A DNA stretch of 64,000 nt from Pilaira anomala (lineage: Eukaryota; Mucoromycota; Mucoromycetes; Mucorales; Mucoraceae): positions 186,001 to 250,000 of the forward strand of contig JAIXMQ010000022.1 in the NCBI GenBank assembly GCA_025716855.1. The letters are read 5' to 3'. This document shows positions 1 through 11,087 of this stretch, in pieces. Made by a program: the position numbers and the translations under genes. Within the stretch, counting starts at the first letter, position 1. Every line of letters begins with the position of its first letter. The notes beneath the pieces are model-generated. The model saw only the letters and a list, made by a program, of their open reading frames with translations, did not search any database and was not told where the DNA came from.

Positions 1-1515
1 ATAGCAAGATGTACCTATATATTTTTCCCCGCAGATAACTTTTCCCTTTACAAATGACTTATAATAATGAGGTACTTTTATTTTTGAATCCACATAGAAA
101 GCTATATCATGACATTTTTATCGTGAAGATAGTATAGGTAGTGACCACATTTTTTTATTATTGGATTGTATCATAAATATAAACAATATCTACTTTTTTT
201 TTTTTTTTTTTACTTTTTCTAAACAAAACAACTATAACTTATAACTAGTTTCAAATGTATATTTTTCAGAAGTTTTTATATTGTCTTGTATTTCTTATGT
301 TACGCCTGTTGATTAAACATAAATTCGTGTTCATATATTTTCCCAATACTTGTTTAAATGCAAATAAAACACTTCTTTAGGTAATGTAAAGATATGATTG
401 GATGACTCATTTTCTTCTACGGGTTTCTATGATTTATTATTGGCTTAATGTATGGAGCTAAAAAAAAATTATAAAACGATAGGTTCCCACGACTTACTCT
501 TTCTTTACCTCTGTTCACATTTTAAAAAAATTGATACTTTTTATATTATAATATCTTGAATTCTGCCGTAAGTAAAAAAAAAAAAAAAGAAAAGAAAAGA
601 TGCATTTTAATACATTTTGCTGACGAAACTCTTCTTTCAGTGTAGTTTGGTTGTTGTGAATGTAACGTGTAGTTATGTATCTTTTTTTTTGAGATGTGGG
701 ACTGAAGGGAAGCCTAACGTGAGAGTACTCATCTTACATTCTTACGAGTGTAGGGTAGTAGCTTGGGATATGAGTGGGTGATGCATTCTAATACATCTTC
801 TGTGGGTCGTACAGATGCTTCTCATCTTGGGGTCTGAGGGTAATTATTAATTGGTGGTTGTGTCCTCTGCGTCTCTTTCCAATCTACTGATGATACTTCC
901 CGGGGGTTGAATCGGGATGTTTGGCTGAAAGTGTAATTATGTATCTTGGGAAAAAAACGTTAGGACTTCCTGGGCAGTAGGGGTCATTATTATTTTGAGA
1001 GTTGAGTGGGAGAACAATATGGTACATTTTAATGATGTATCATTCGGGGTCTGGGGGCTTTTTTTGGGAGTAGATATGTCTTTACCTTCTCGTGGTTACT
1101 CCTGTCAGTAAAAGTATATATTACTTTGAAGCCAAAATTGACATAATATTAAATAAAAATATATCTTTAAACTATAAAACTTGTGTCTCTTTTTGTCTTA
1201 TTCTTAAAAGTTTTTATCTTGTTCTGAAAATAATTGTTTATTTAAAAACTCCTGTAGAAAAAACGAACGTCCTCTTAAGCGTATCCATGTAGGCAGGTGT
1301 TATTTATTTATGGAAATATGTGTGTATACAGTTCTATTGTATATATATATATATATATATATTCCCTATTGATCTTTAATCTTATTTAAAAGTTGGTAAC
1401 TAGATAACGGTCTTCAAGAAGAGGAAGGTTATAAATCCGAAAAATCCAAGCTACATATAGCAATTATAGGGATAAAATCTTTTATTATCGTGTGTGATAT
1501 GATATCTAAGGAAAG
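1..1515. other. gene-free AT-rich region
   Basis: No coding region with support was seen. A local GC-richer patch at about 598-1070 holds degenerate repeated motifs: ATGCATTxTAATACAT-like palindromes near 600, 781 and 1022, and GTGTAxTTATGTATCTT near 668 and 928. These look like decayed repeats. A TA microsatellite lies near 1340-1361. Confidence 0.5.
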
Positions 1516-1891
1516 GTGGGAGATGCGATTCTTGAGGGGTTTATCCTTGATGTCTGTGAAGAAAATGCGTTCAATTCATACAAGATGTATGCTGATAATG
1601 GTAAAACGATAGGCTATACACAGTTTAAAGATACTTTGGCGTATCAATTGCCAAAGTATTGCGAAGACTTGGGTGATTCTGTTTCAGGAAACCAATATGG
1701 GGTTTTAAGAAGTGATAGAGTGCATGACTATGTGCCTTTAAGAAGCAAGGATGGTTTAAAAAAGAAGAAGACCTGTATGTCAAAAGTGTAGTGAAAAGGG
1801 TGGGATTCATACCAGAGTGCAGAGATCTTGCTCTTCTTGTAATACCGACTTGCCTTTATGTCAAAGCTGTTTTAAAACCTACATCTCATAG
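1516..1891 (+). pseudogene. piggyBac-type transposase, 3' remnant
   Basis: Two overlapping frames together give the C-terminal end of a piggyBac-like (DDE_Tnp_1_7) transposase. The first frame (1516 to about 1770) reads like the last part of the catalytic domain, with NAFNSYKMY and a following L-x-YQLPKY segment. A +1 shift near 1770 is then needed to read VCQKC, CSSC and PLCQSCF, a C-x2-C / C-x2-C / C-x2-C cysteine-rich tail of the kind that ends many piggyBac transposases, closing at TAG 1889-1891. No catalytic Asp residues or upstream part of the gene are visible, so this is a truncated and frameshifted relic. The assignment is by motif pattern only. Confidence 0.55.
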
Positions 1892-2528
1892 AAGTCGGTA
1901 AAAGCGAAGCTAGCTTCTTTGATAGTTTATAATCGATATTTCTAGTACTTCTTTTTATTTTCCTTAATTTTTCTTCTCTTTCTTTCATACTATTATGGAT
2001 AGTAAATAAATAAAAAAAAAGAATTTAATTACTACAAGCTGAATACAAGTTTTTTTTTTTTTTTTTTCGAGTATGCAAGGGTTGGTTACCTTCTTGAATT
2101 AGTTTAGATATATCATTTGTTACGAAGCGAGATATTGACTTGTATTATTTTTTAATGCTAAAATTAACATACTAAAAGATGACATATACATGTTTGAGAT
2201 GTTTTATACATGCTGATCTTAATATAATGCCAAGCCTTTTACAGTATCTGCCAATGATATATTTTAGGATACAAATGACTTCATACCGTTGACATGTTGA
2301 TCTAGAACATCTTGTCTGGACACACAAACTATCTTTAATATAATCCATCATATGCATGAAATACTAGATTATCATTCCCTTTTTAGGATATAAAAATATA
2401 CCTTTTTTTTATATATATATACACGATAACGTCATTGACAGAGCCAAATTTACATTTAGCATATATTACATATAATATAAAGTTTTGTACTATATGAAAA
2501 AAGTAACATTTATTTACAAAATAAAAAT
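1892..2528. other. intergenic region
   Basis: AT-rich spacer between the piggyBac relic and the 3' end of the dipeptidase gene. It has T-runs and a TA microsatellite near 2407-2420. No coding or RNA feature was recognised. Confidence 0.5.
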
Positions 2529-4228
2529 TTATTCTTCAGAAGCACACATGGCTTCAATTTCTTCAATTTCTTTAGGAGAAGTAGTCAAGTTCATATGACC
2601 ATCCTCAGTGATGACGATATCATCTTCAATACGAACACCACCAACGGATTTATACTTTTGTAAAGCTTCCTTGTTAATAAACTTTCCAGTGACAGGGTCG
2701 TTCAAGACGGGATCAATTAAGAAATCACAGAAATAAACACCAGGTTCAACAGTGACGACAAAGCCAGCTTCGAGGTTACGACGCATACGTAAGTTACGAA
2801 GACCAGGTGCGTCAATACGTTCAGTACCTTCTGGGTAACCACCAAGATCATGAACATCGAGACCGAGCATATGTCCAACTATGTAGATGATTAATATTCA
2901 CCGAGGGATTTAAGAGGGAAAAATTATATTAAATACTTACTACCGTGAGGGAAGAAAGCAGCAGTGACATAATTGGCTAAAATCTCCTTCTTATCACCAA
3001 TAAGAATACCACAAGCTAAGAGACCATCAGTAGCAACCTCAGTAGCAATGTTATGAATTTCTTCCCAAGCAACACCTGGCTTACAAGCTTCAAGACAAGC
3101 CTAAAAAAAAAAAAGTAGTTCAGTATAAGGTATAAAAAAAAAGGGGGGGGAGAAAGGTTCACCCGAATGTTTTATGCTCCCCTTTAAAAAAAAAAACTTT
3201 TTTAAATACCTTTTGCATGTTAAGAACAATAGTGTAAATGGTACGAGCTTCGGGAGAGAATTTACCACCTACGGGGAAACAACGCGTGATATCAGAAGCA
3301 TAACAATCTACTTCACAACCACCATCAACCAAGACTAAATTATTAGGTTTGGATAAAGGAGCATTGTTCTTATTGTAATGAAGAATTGCAGCGTTCATAC
3401 CGACACCTACAATAGGATAATAAGCTTGAGCGAAAGCGTCATGGTAGTTACATTCGTATAAGAATTTAGCGAATAATTTAGATTCATTTGAACCAACATG
3501 AGCAGCAACCATTAACTAATATATAAAATAAATAAAAAATCATTTAGTATTTATGGTTTCGGGATAGCTGTCAAATTCAAGTTTTTTTTTTTTTACTTTG
3601 TTATGAGCATAAGAAGAAATTCTATTAGCTTCACGAATAATATCAATTTCCCAATCTGCTTTATAAGCACGGGACTCAGCGAAAGCAGTGTGTAATTTCT
3701 TCTTTTGATCATCATTACACAACTTGATATCGGAACCGAGTTGGTTTGTTTTGGTGATAGGTAATGTATAGACAGTTGAAGCAGAAGATAAGATGTTGTT
3801 TAATTTATCGACATAGATGGCTTCATCTACATCGTATTTGGCGGCCAAGACCTCTAAAGAGTCAGGCATACCCATCCACATGACATGATCAGGGTCAATG
3901 TTGGGAGCAATTAATTGAATACGTTTAGTATCAATATGAATTACAACATGAAAATCGGGTTGAGCAACACCTTTTTTTTTTTTAAAAAAAAAAAAAAATA
4001 TCATCAGTTGAAAATTTTTTACGTGATTATTATAAAAATTGGTTTACCGGTAACATAGAAAAAGTTAGATTCTTGACGAAAAGGTAATTCGACATCAGTA
4101 TCATCTCTTTCCATCATGACTTGACCATTTAAATAAATGATGCCTTCCTTTTGATTAAAGTTCTTCAAGACTTTGGCTACGTTTAAACGTGTAGGAAGAC
4201 GATATTGATATTGTAACACAGCAGACAT
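2529..4228 (-). CDS. Xaa-Pro dipeptidase (prolidase, M24 family)
   Basis: Predicted cytosolic metallopeptidase that releases N-terminal residues from Xaa-Pro dipeptides. Five exons, about 4048-4228, 3597-3970, 3210-3515, 2941-3100 and 2529-2878, with GT-AG introns and a continuous frame give about 456 residues, normal for prolidase. The first two exons form the aminopeptidase-P N-terminal domain (starts [15 protein letters not shown]). The later exons form the pita-bread catalytic domain. Metal ligands are visible: the Asp pair in [16 protein letters not shown], the His in [11 protein letters not shown], the Glu in VTVEPGVYF and the Glu in VRIEDD. Intron 1 contains a T-run followed directly by an A-run. 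It is divergent from the small gene at 4447. X-prolyl aminopeptidase is the alternative, but the length and motifs fit dipeptidase better. Confidence 0.93.
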
Positions 4229-4288
4229 GGCGTGAGAAAAAAGTAAACAAAAGAAAAAAGAGAGGAATTAAAAATAAAAATTGTTTTT

Positions 4289-4319
<31 letters not shown>

Positions 4320-4446
4320 TAACCGTATTAGGAAAAATGTTCTGACTTCAATTATATTATCTGAAACTTTAAAAAAGCTATAAAAATGCATTTTTTCATA
4401 CAATTTTTTTCCTTTTTTCTTATCAATTATTTTTCTTTTTTATAAA

Positions 4447-4692
4447 ATGCATCTTCCTAATGTCTTTAAACATCATCACAAAGAGGGCGTTACTCCTGTT
4501 CCTGTAGAAGAAGAACATAAAGTGCCTCATCCTCATCATCCTCCAAGAGATGATCCTAATCTTCCAAAAGGATTTGCCAATGATGCTATGCGATCTTCAA
4601 GTAAACCAGATACACTTTATGGATTTGATGATCCCACTGCAAGACGTTTAGGTCCCGTCCCAAGTACGGATCCAACCAACACTGGTGCCTAA
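4447..4692 (+). CDS. small His/Pro-rich protein of unknown function
   Basis: A single uninterrupted frame of 81 residues with an ATG just downstream of a T-rich leader. The sequence is hydrophilic: a His cluster near the start (FKHHHKE), a His/Pro-rich stretch (VPHPHHPPRDDP) and a C-terminal GFDDPTARRLGPVPS segment. No signal peptide or membrane segment is present. It lies about 220 bp from the divergent prolidase start and converges on the glutamine synthetase gene 85 bp downstream. Composition and flanking AT drop-off look like a real gene, but the family is not recognised. Confidence 0.6.
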   Translation: MHLPNVFKHHHKEGVTPVPVEEEHKVPHPHHPPRDDPNLPKGFANDAMRSSSKPDTLYGFDDPTARRLGPVPSTDPTNTGA

Positions 4693-4777
4693 TTTACATA
4701 TTTAATCTAATAATTTAAAATAAAAAAAAAATACGACAAACAAAAAAGCATAATAACTACACAGCCTTAAAATTTAT

Positions 4778-6046
4778 TTATTCTTCTTCAAATAAATAAA
4801 ATGGAGCACTACTACTACTTTCATCATATGTTTTATAATTAAAAGAAGATTTCATAATGATGGTAGTTACTTCATATGGATCTATATTTGAAGCCGGCCT
4901 ACGATCTTCCATATAACCTTTTCCTTCAAGTGCAACTCTTCTCGGGATCCTGATCGATGCACCTCGGTTACCTATTCCATAAGAAAATACAGAGATATGA
5001 CCCGTTTCGTATTCACCCGTTAATCTCAAATGATTATCTCTACCGTATACTTGGATATGTTCTAAATGCTTTGAACTCATATTCTCAATCGCTTGTTCAA
5101 TGGCCATTAAACCTGTCTCTATTGTTCGCATTTCATTTGTAGAAAAATCTAATAAATTGTTTAGCCGCCGAGATCGGGAAAATCATATATTCTATACTTT
5201 ACTCGTATGACATCCAGTTGGATTCCAAGCGCCCAGGATTGGTTTTGGATGTAAAGAGACAATGATACCAAAATCTTCGGCTACACGTTCCATAATATAT
5301 CTTGCCATCCATAATTCGTCACTAATAGATACACCTAGACAAGGACCGATTTGATACTCTAATTGACCTGGTGTAACTTCTGCATTTGAGCCACATATTG
5401 TTATGCCTGCATATAAACAAGCTCTATAATGTGACTCAATGATATCTCTACCAAATATTCTACCTGTGCCTACACCACAATAATATTTTCCCTATAAAAA
5501 AAAATGTTTAATTTTTTATTTAAGGAAATGATATTGTATATCTTTCATATTTTTTTTTTTTACCTGTGATTCAGGTTCACCATGTAATGGCCAACCTAAA
5601 GGTTTATTGGTCTTTGGATCAAACAAGACATACTCTTGTTCCATACCAAACCAAGGTTCTAAATGAGCATAATAATCCATGATTTCTTTACATTCTTTAC
5701 GATTTGGAGATTCACACAGGACTAGTTTTCCATGTGAAGACACACGAAATGGATCATCGTACATGGCTACAGGTGTATACTGTTGTTGTGGTAAATCTAA
5801 ATCTTCTGTAGATTTCTTTTGTGCATCATCCAGGTATAAATTTAAAGGTGGTATTTGAGTTAAACTGGTCGGTATGAAATTCATTGTCTTTGATTTTGAT
5901 CGAAGTTGTTGGTTTTTATCAATAAAGACATATTCGATTGTTACTTTTGTGTGTTTCAGTGGGGTATCGTATTTAGATGAAATGGGTGTATTGGATATAA
6001 CTGCACTACCGGGTGGAAAGTAATTTGAAGTAGGTTGTGAAAGCAT
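4778..6046 (-). CDS. divergent glutamine synthetase-like protein
   Basis: Member of the eukaryotic glutamine synthetase family (ATP-dependent amidation of glutamate). Three exons, about 5564-6046, 5203-5491 and 4778-5148, give about 380 residues. Catalytic-domain landmarks are clear: [11 protein letters not shown] (two metal Glu), [46 protein letters not shown], the RLTG-x-YETGH flap, [11 protein letters not shown] and [11 protein letters not shown]. Several normally fixed positions differ. The N-terminal beta-grasp region lacks the usual WNFDGSST-type loop, MPGQWE reads TPGQLE, DWNGAGCH reads AWNPTGCH, and the GKHET flap reads GEYET. Most metal and ATP residues remain, so it may be active or an adapted paralogue. 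GATA sites lie upstream at 6156-6197. Confidence 0.88.
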
Positions 6047-6155
6047 TTAATAATAATAATATAGATGATGAAAAAAAAAGAGAAAGAAAAATGTCAATAT
6101 TTAGAAAGATTGTGGAAAAAACTAATTTATATAGCTTGGTATTGACGTGGTACAG

Positions 6156-6197
6156 TTATCTCAATCAATTGATAATGCCCCTTTATCTATCAGATAA
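6156..6197. promoter_or_regulatory. cluster of GATA-factor sites upstream of glutamine synthetase
   Basis: Within 42 bp there are TTATCT at 6156-6161, GATAA at 6171-6175, TTATCT at 6183-6188 and AGATAA at 6192-6197. The last two form an inverted pair with a 3 bp spacer. They lie about 110-150 bp upstream of the glutamine synthetase start on the minus strand. Clustered and paired GATA elements are typical targets of fungal nitrogen regulators (AreA/NIT2/Gln3 type). Binding is inferred. The rest of 6047-6474 is AT-rich promoter and spacer with no other feature seen. Confidence 0.5.
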
Positions 6198-6474
6198 AAT
6201 AAAATTTTATATATATATATTAAATTGTGTGATATCACTTTCTATAATGATGATGTAGTACTTTTAAAAGTCAACCCTTCTCTTTTTTTTTCACTTTCAA
6301 ATTAAAAACAGAATAGATAATGAGAGCTAACTATGGCTCTTTAACATAAAGGAATGTCATTTTGTTTATGCTCTTAACTGGTTACTAATGATTTCAAAAA
6401 TGGTAAAAAAAAAAAATTAAACATCATCCACAACTAATTTATTTTCCTATAATTTCTTAAAAGAATAAAACGAG

Positions 6475-7996
6475 ATCTTTTGAAACTACTGCAGCAAAGA
6501 CCCCATGGCAACGCTATGTGTTTACTGACCTTGATTCGCTTTTTTGATAAAGAAGAAGGAGGTACAACAGACCTATATTTTTAAGAAAAATGGAAAAGAG
6601 ATTTTTTAGCCAATCAAATCCTCGGAAAAAGTGAAAAAACTACATTTTTACCCAAAAATCGACTATCCCCGACCTTTGGATTTTTTCAAAAATTAGAAAT
6701 GTATATGTATCTTTACATTGGAATGCTTTTGAAGCTCAAATTTTTAAAGTTATATACAGAATTTTGAGCTCTTTTCAATGATGTAAAAATCAAAGTAAAA
6801 TAGTAATAAATATTTATAGGTATTATGAAAAAAACAATATACAGTTTTTGTTAGAGCAAGTATATTTTCTACATAGAAAATAATAATTCTAAATCAATAG
6901 AAAGATGCACCTTTAAATTATGCATCGATTGTATATTATATTGTATAATAGAATAGGTGAAATAAAAGGCTTTAATTTGAAAAGAAAGAAATTTGGACCC
7001 AAATCTCAATTTTTAGGTCCAAAAACAGGAAAAAAACCAAATCAGGATACAGACGTATTTTGTTAGACAATGTTATATTCCAAAGATGTAGAATTTAAAA
7101 ACTAAGATTTCTATGCATTTAGATTTATTATCTTATATATAAAAAATATACATGTCATAATAGAAGCTATGCTTTTTCGCAATGACTATTAAACTTTCTA
7201 ATTATGTTACTTTTATTTCTACACCATTCGAAAGAGCGTCAAATTATACCTTAGACATCAATAAAAAGCTAAACTTTAAAACCATTTAAATACAAAGATA
7301 TATCTGCATTTCTAATTTTTATTTTTCTTTAAGCTGTGAAAAAAATTCCATTTTTTAGAAAATTTTGCTAGTCCCCCCCTACGGATTTTTTCAAAAATCA
7401 GAAAGATGTATATATCTTTACATTAAAATTTTTTTAAAGCTTGGCTTTTTAACAATATATGTAGAATTTTGCGCTCTTTCTAATGATGCAAGAATCAAAG
7501 CTAAGTAATAATCATAATTTATGTTTATTGTCAGAAAACAAAATAAAGTTTTTATTAGGGCAAGTATATTTTGCACATCTAAAAATATACTTTTAGAAAT
7601 ATAGAAAGATGCGCCTTCAAATTCTGCACTTTCTGTATATCATATTGTATAATAGAATATTTGATTTAGAGGGACCTCACTTTGACCAGAAGGTATTTTT
7701 TGTCAAAATTTTGATTTCTGGGACCAAAAAACGAGGTGTATATAGACCATGCTACATGCACTCTCCATTTGTAGTGCATGTAAGAAAAACAGTTTTTGTT
7801 AGAGAAAGTATATTTTTTACATATAAAAAGATACATCTTTATATACAATCATCTGCCCATATAAATTTAGAATTTTCTGTATATAGTATTGTATAATAAA
7901 ATAGTTAATATTGAAGGACTTTACTTTGACATGAAAGGTTTCCTGGGCTTAAATATGTAGTGTATGTAGATGTCAAGATAGTGTGTGTAGTTTATA
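6475..7996 (+). repeat. R repeat, copy 1 (non-coding, internally duplicated)
   Basis: About 1.5 kb that recurs, in the same order, at 9411-10910. The stretch about 7020-7900 is nearly identical to about 9900-10830. It starts around a TTTGAAACTACTGC motif and the phrase AGCCAATCAAATC. Inside are two diverged copies of a roughly 310 bp unit (about 6655-6965 and 7365-7680). Each begins near GGATTTTTTCAAAAAT and carries GCTCTTT-x-AATGATG, GGCAAGTATATTTT-like and GAAAGATGC(A/G)CCTT motifs. No conserved protein is encoded; the short open frame at 7609-7896 is conserved only as DNA. Unlike copy 2 it lacks the terminal hairpin, ending where a different sequence begins near 7997. Confidence 0.75.
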
Positions 7997-8134
7997 TCAT
8001 GCGCTCAATTGGCTTTATGGCTTCATGCTTACAAGTATTCTGGAAAACATTGGACGTTTCAAACACCTCATTTACCTTTATGGGCGCATGATTCGTTTCA
8101 ACTGGATCATTATATCATACCCGCTTCTTTTTAG
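7997..8134 (+). pseudogene. protein-like fragment of unknown origin
   Basis: A short frame that abuts the broken end of R copy 1 reads CAQLALWLHAYKYSGKHW and continues to WAHDSFQLDHYIIPASF then a stop (TAG 8132-8134). Its aromatic and His-rich composition is unlike the surrounding AT noise, which suggests the C-terminal end of a former coding region, perhaps from a transposon. The family is not recognised and no start or upstream exon is visible. Confidence 0.25.
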
Positions 8135-8620
8135 ATTATAAAATTTGGTTATTTTTGAAGTTAGCCAATAAATATCTGACCGTTTTTTTCATGTTTTAAA
8201 AACAACATTTTTTACTTGACTTATAGAAATAAAAGTTTCATGAAAAATTATATCCAAATTTTAGGTTTAAAGTACACTCCTTTAGTACCTAAAGATACAT
8301 ACATAATTTAAGAATAAAGATTTTTATAGGAAATATTTTGCTATATAAATTCTATTAACTAGATGATAAAGACACATTATCTTTTCATTGTGTCGAAAAA
8401 AAAAAAGACTTATTTAGGAAGTGACTTATGTATATACGGAGAAAAAATAATCCATGTAGTGCTTATGAGTTTATCTGTTTATTATGAATGTGGACTTAAA
8501 TAATGACGTAAACGTGAAGTATACTTTTTTCAACATGAGAAAAAAAAAAGAAATTATCAAAAAAGGGAAAAAGATATGTATATTTTTAATTTTCATTTTT
8601 ATTTATTTATTTTTAAAAAA
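8135..8620. other. gene-free spacer
   Basis: AT-rich sequence between the fragment at 7997 and the GC-rich island. No feature was recognised. Confidence 0.4.
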
Positions 8621-8621
8621 A

Positions 8622-8784
8622 AAAAAGTAAAGTGTAGTGTTTGGCCTTTCCAATGGAGGAAAGTTTCCAGGGCTTACCACGGGGAGGTACACTACTTAAG
8701 CCCCAACCCAGGGAATGCCACCCCAAGCCAAACGCCAGCTGCAATGTCCACCGGAATGAAACACCACAGCCCGTCTGTCACGTC

Positions 8785-8834
<50 letters not shown>
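8622..8834. other. GC-rich island ending in a very long T-run
   Basis: About 165 bp (8626-8789) of markedly higher GC content than anything within 5 kb, starting after an A-run and followed by a nearly uninterrupted run of about 45 T residues (8790-8834). The composition break is abrupt on both sides. Open frames cross it but are low-complexity after the T-run. No tRNA, 5S or spliceosomal RNA signature was recognised on either strand. It could be a short inserted element or an unknown small RNA locus. Confidence 0.35.
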
Positions 8835-9410
8835 CTTTTTTTTTACTCTCTTTTTACCTTTTTTTTCTTTACCCTCTTTTACCCGCTTACCTTTTTTCAT
8901 TTTTTTTGGAGGAAGAAAAAAAAAGAGAGAAAAAAAGACACCTTTATATAGTTTTTTTTTTGCATGAGAGTCATGAAAAAGTCACTGACTGTTTTTTCTG
9001 TTCAAGCAAATAAGATTTACCAATGAGTATCATAATCTTCCCAAGACCCGTCACTATTTATTGCAAAATGCATCATTATTCGCTCAAAAGTGGTTCATAT
9101 TTTTTCAAGCGAGCTATTTATTTTTAGAGAAATAAACTTGCTTAATAAAAAAAAGATTGTTAGTTTAGTTGTTTACCTATCCAAGAGGAGGCTGAAGTAA
9201 TTAATGAAGAGTTTCATGCTAGATATTGTATACATCGAAAGTAAAAGTAAAGCTAACGTTTTTAATCTATTTCCTTAAAATAAAAAAAAGGCACATTAAA
9301 TACCATCAACTTTGATTTCCTAATACAGGAAGCTTTTCCATCATCCACCCTTTTTTTTTTTTTTCTATATCATCTAGTTTTTTTTTTTTAAAAAAAAATA
9401 ACGCTTTTGA
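8835..9410. other. gene-free spacer
   Basis: AT-rich sequence before R copy 2. A short protein-like frame near 9175-9245 (PIQEEAEVINEEFHARY) may be a coding fragment but cannot be assigned. A T-run immediately followed by an A-run lies at about 9379-9398. Confidence 0.35.
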
Positions 9411-11030
9411 AACAACAATTACATTACAATAGCAAGGCTACTGTAACATCTTATCTGTTTACTGACCTTCCTTAGTCTCTTGATAAAGAGAAATGACAAG
9501 ATTTTTTTCTTGTAGCGAAAAAAAAATTGAGCCAATCAAATCATCGGAAAAAGGGGAAAAAGTAGCAGGTCCACCCCCTTTGATTTTTTTCGAAAATTAG
9601 AAATATGTATACATCTTGACATTGAAAAGGTTTTAAAGCTTGGATTTTTAACGATATATGTAGAATTTGACGCTCTTTTTAATGATGTCAAAATCAAAGT
9701 AAAATAGTAACAAATATTTATGGCTATTATGAGAAAAACGATATACAGTTTTTGTTAGGGCAAGTATATTTTCTACATACAAAATAATAATTCTAAATCA
9801 TTAGAAAGATGCACCTTCAAATTCTGCATCGATTGTATATTATATTGTATAATAGAATAGGTGAAATAAACGGCTTTAATCTGAAAAGAAAGAAATTTGG
9901 ACCCAAATCTCAATTTTTAGGTCCAAAAACAGGAAAAAACTAAATTAGGATACAGACATATTTTGTTAGACAATGTTATATTCCAAAGATGTAGAATTTA
10001 AAAACTAAGATTTCTATGCATTTAGATTTATTATCTTATATATAAAAAATATACATGTCCTAATAGAAGCTGTGCTTTCTCGCAATGACTATTAAACTTT
10101 ATAATTATACTACTTTGATTTTTACATCAGTCGAAAGAGCGTCAAATTCTACCTTAGACATCAATAAAAAGCTAAACTTTAAAACCATTTAAATACAAAG
10201 ATATATCAGCATTTCTAATTTTTATTTTTTTTTAAGCTGTGAAAAAAATTCCATTTTTTAGAAAAATTTGCTAGTCCCCCCCTATGGATTTTTTCAAAAA
10301 TCAGAAAGATGTATATATCTTTACGTTAAAATTTTTTTAAAGCTTGGCTTTTTAACAATATATGTAGAATTTTGCGCTCTTTCTAATGATGCAAGAATCA
10401 AAGCTAAGTAATAATCATAATTTATGTTTATTGTCAGAAAACGAAATAAAGTTTTTATTAGGGCAAGTATATTTTCTGTTTCTAATAATCTAAATCAAAT
10501 TCTGTAGAAAGATGCGCCTTCAAATTCTGCACTTTCTGTATATCATATTGTTTATTGAAATAGTTGATTTAGAGGGACCTTACTTTGACAAGAAGGTATT
10601 TTTTGTCAAAATCTTGATTTCTGGGACCGAAAAACGAGGTGTATGTAGACCATGCTACATGCACTCTCCATTTGTAGTGCATGTAAGGAAAACAGTTTTT
10701 GTTAGAAAAAGTATATTTTTTACATATAAAAAAATATATTTTTATATACAATCATCTGCCCATATAAATTTAGAATTTTCTGTATATAGTATTGTATAAT
10801 AAAATAGTTAATATTGAAGGACTTTACTTTGACTTGAAAATTTTCCAGGGCTTAAATATGTGGTGTCTGTAGATACTAAAGTGGTGTGTGCAGTTTATAT
10901 GAGGCCCGCTTATTTTAGGGGTGAGTAACAAACGGGGTGTCCATAGGACTTTAAGCAGAGTGAAACGTTACACGCCAATGAAAATAAACTAGGTGCACTA
11001 CAAATCCTATGGACGCCCCGTTTTGTACTT
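9411..11030 (+). repeat. R repeat, copy 2, with terminal hairpin
   Basis: Same order of motifs as copy 1, including both internal units (about 9575-9865 and 10265-10570) and a near-identical central stretch. It continues beyond the point where copy 1 is broken, through CAGTTTATATGAGG and GCTTATTTTAGGGGT into a fold-back hairpin at 10915-11024. No coding capacity is apparent. The small frame at 10512-10799 matches that of copy 1 because the DNA matches. Confidence 0.75.
10915..11024. repeat. fold-back (palindromic) end of R copy 2
   Basis: Arms AAACGGGGTGTCCATAGGA (10930-10948) and TCCTATGGACGCCCCGTTT (11005-11023) are reverse complements except one position that would be a G-T pair, separated by 56 bp. 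The interior phrase AAGCAGxGTGAAACGTTACAC is shared with the inverted copy at 17117-17241. The outer TTTTAGGGGT is present only on the left here; the right outer arm has diverged. Confidence 0.7.
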
Positions 11031-11087
11031 CGCAGTCAGATGTGAGGACATTTTAAGGATACATATTCCCTAAGTCTTGTCTCAATG

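Noticed and set aside
8576..9013. Open frames across the GC-rich island and T-run
   Set aside because: Most of the length is a Phe run from the homopolymer; no splice structure or homologous motif was seen.
7609..10799. Two nearly identical 95-residue open frames (7609-7896 and 10512-10799)
   Set aside because: They lie inside R copies 1 and 2. The flanking non-coding DNA is equally conserved and the frame is absent from the more diverged copies 3 and 4, so conservation is of DNA, not protein.
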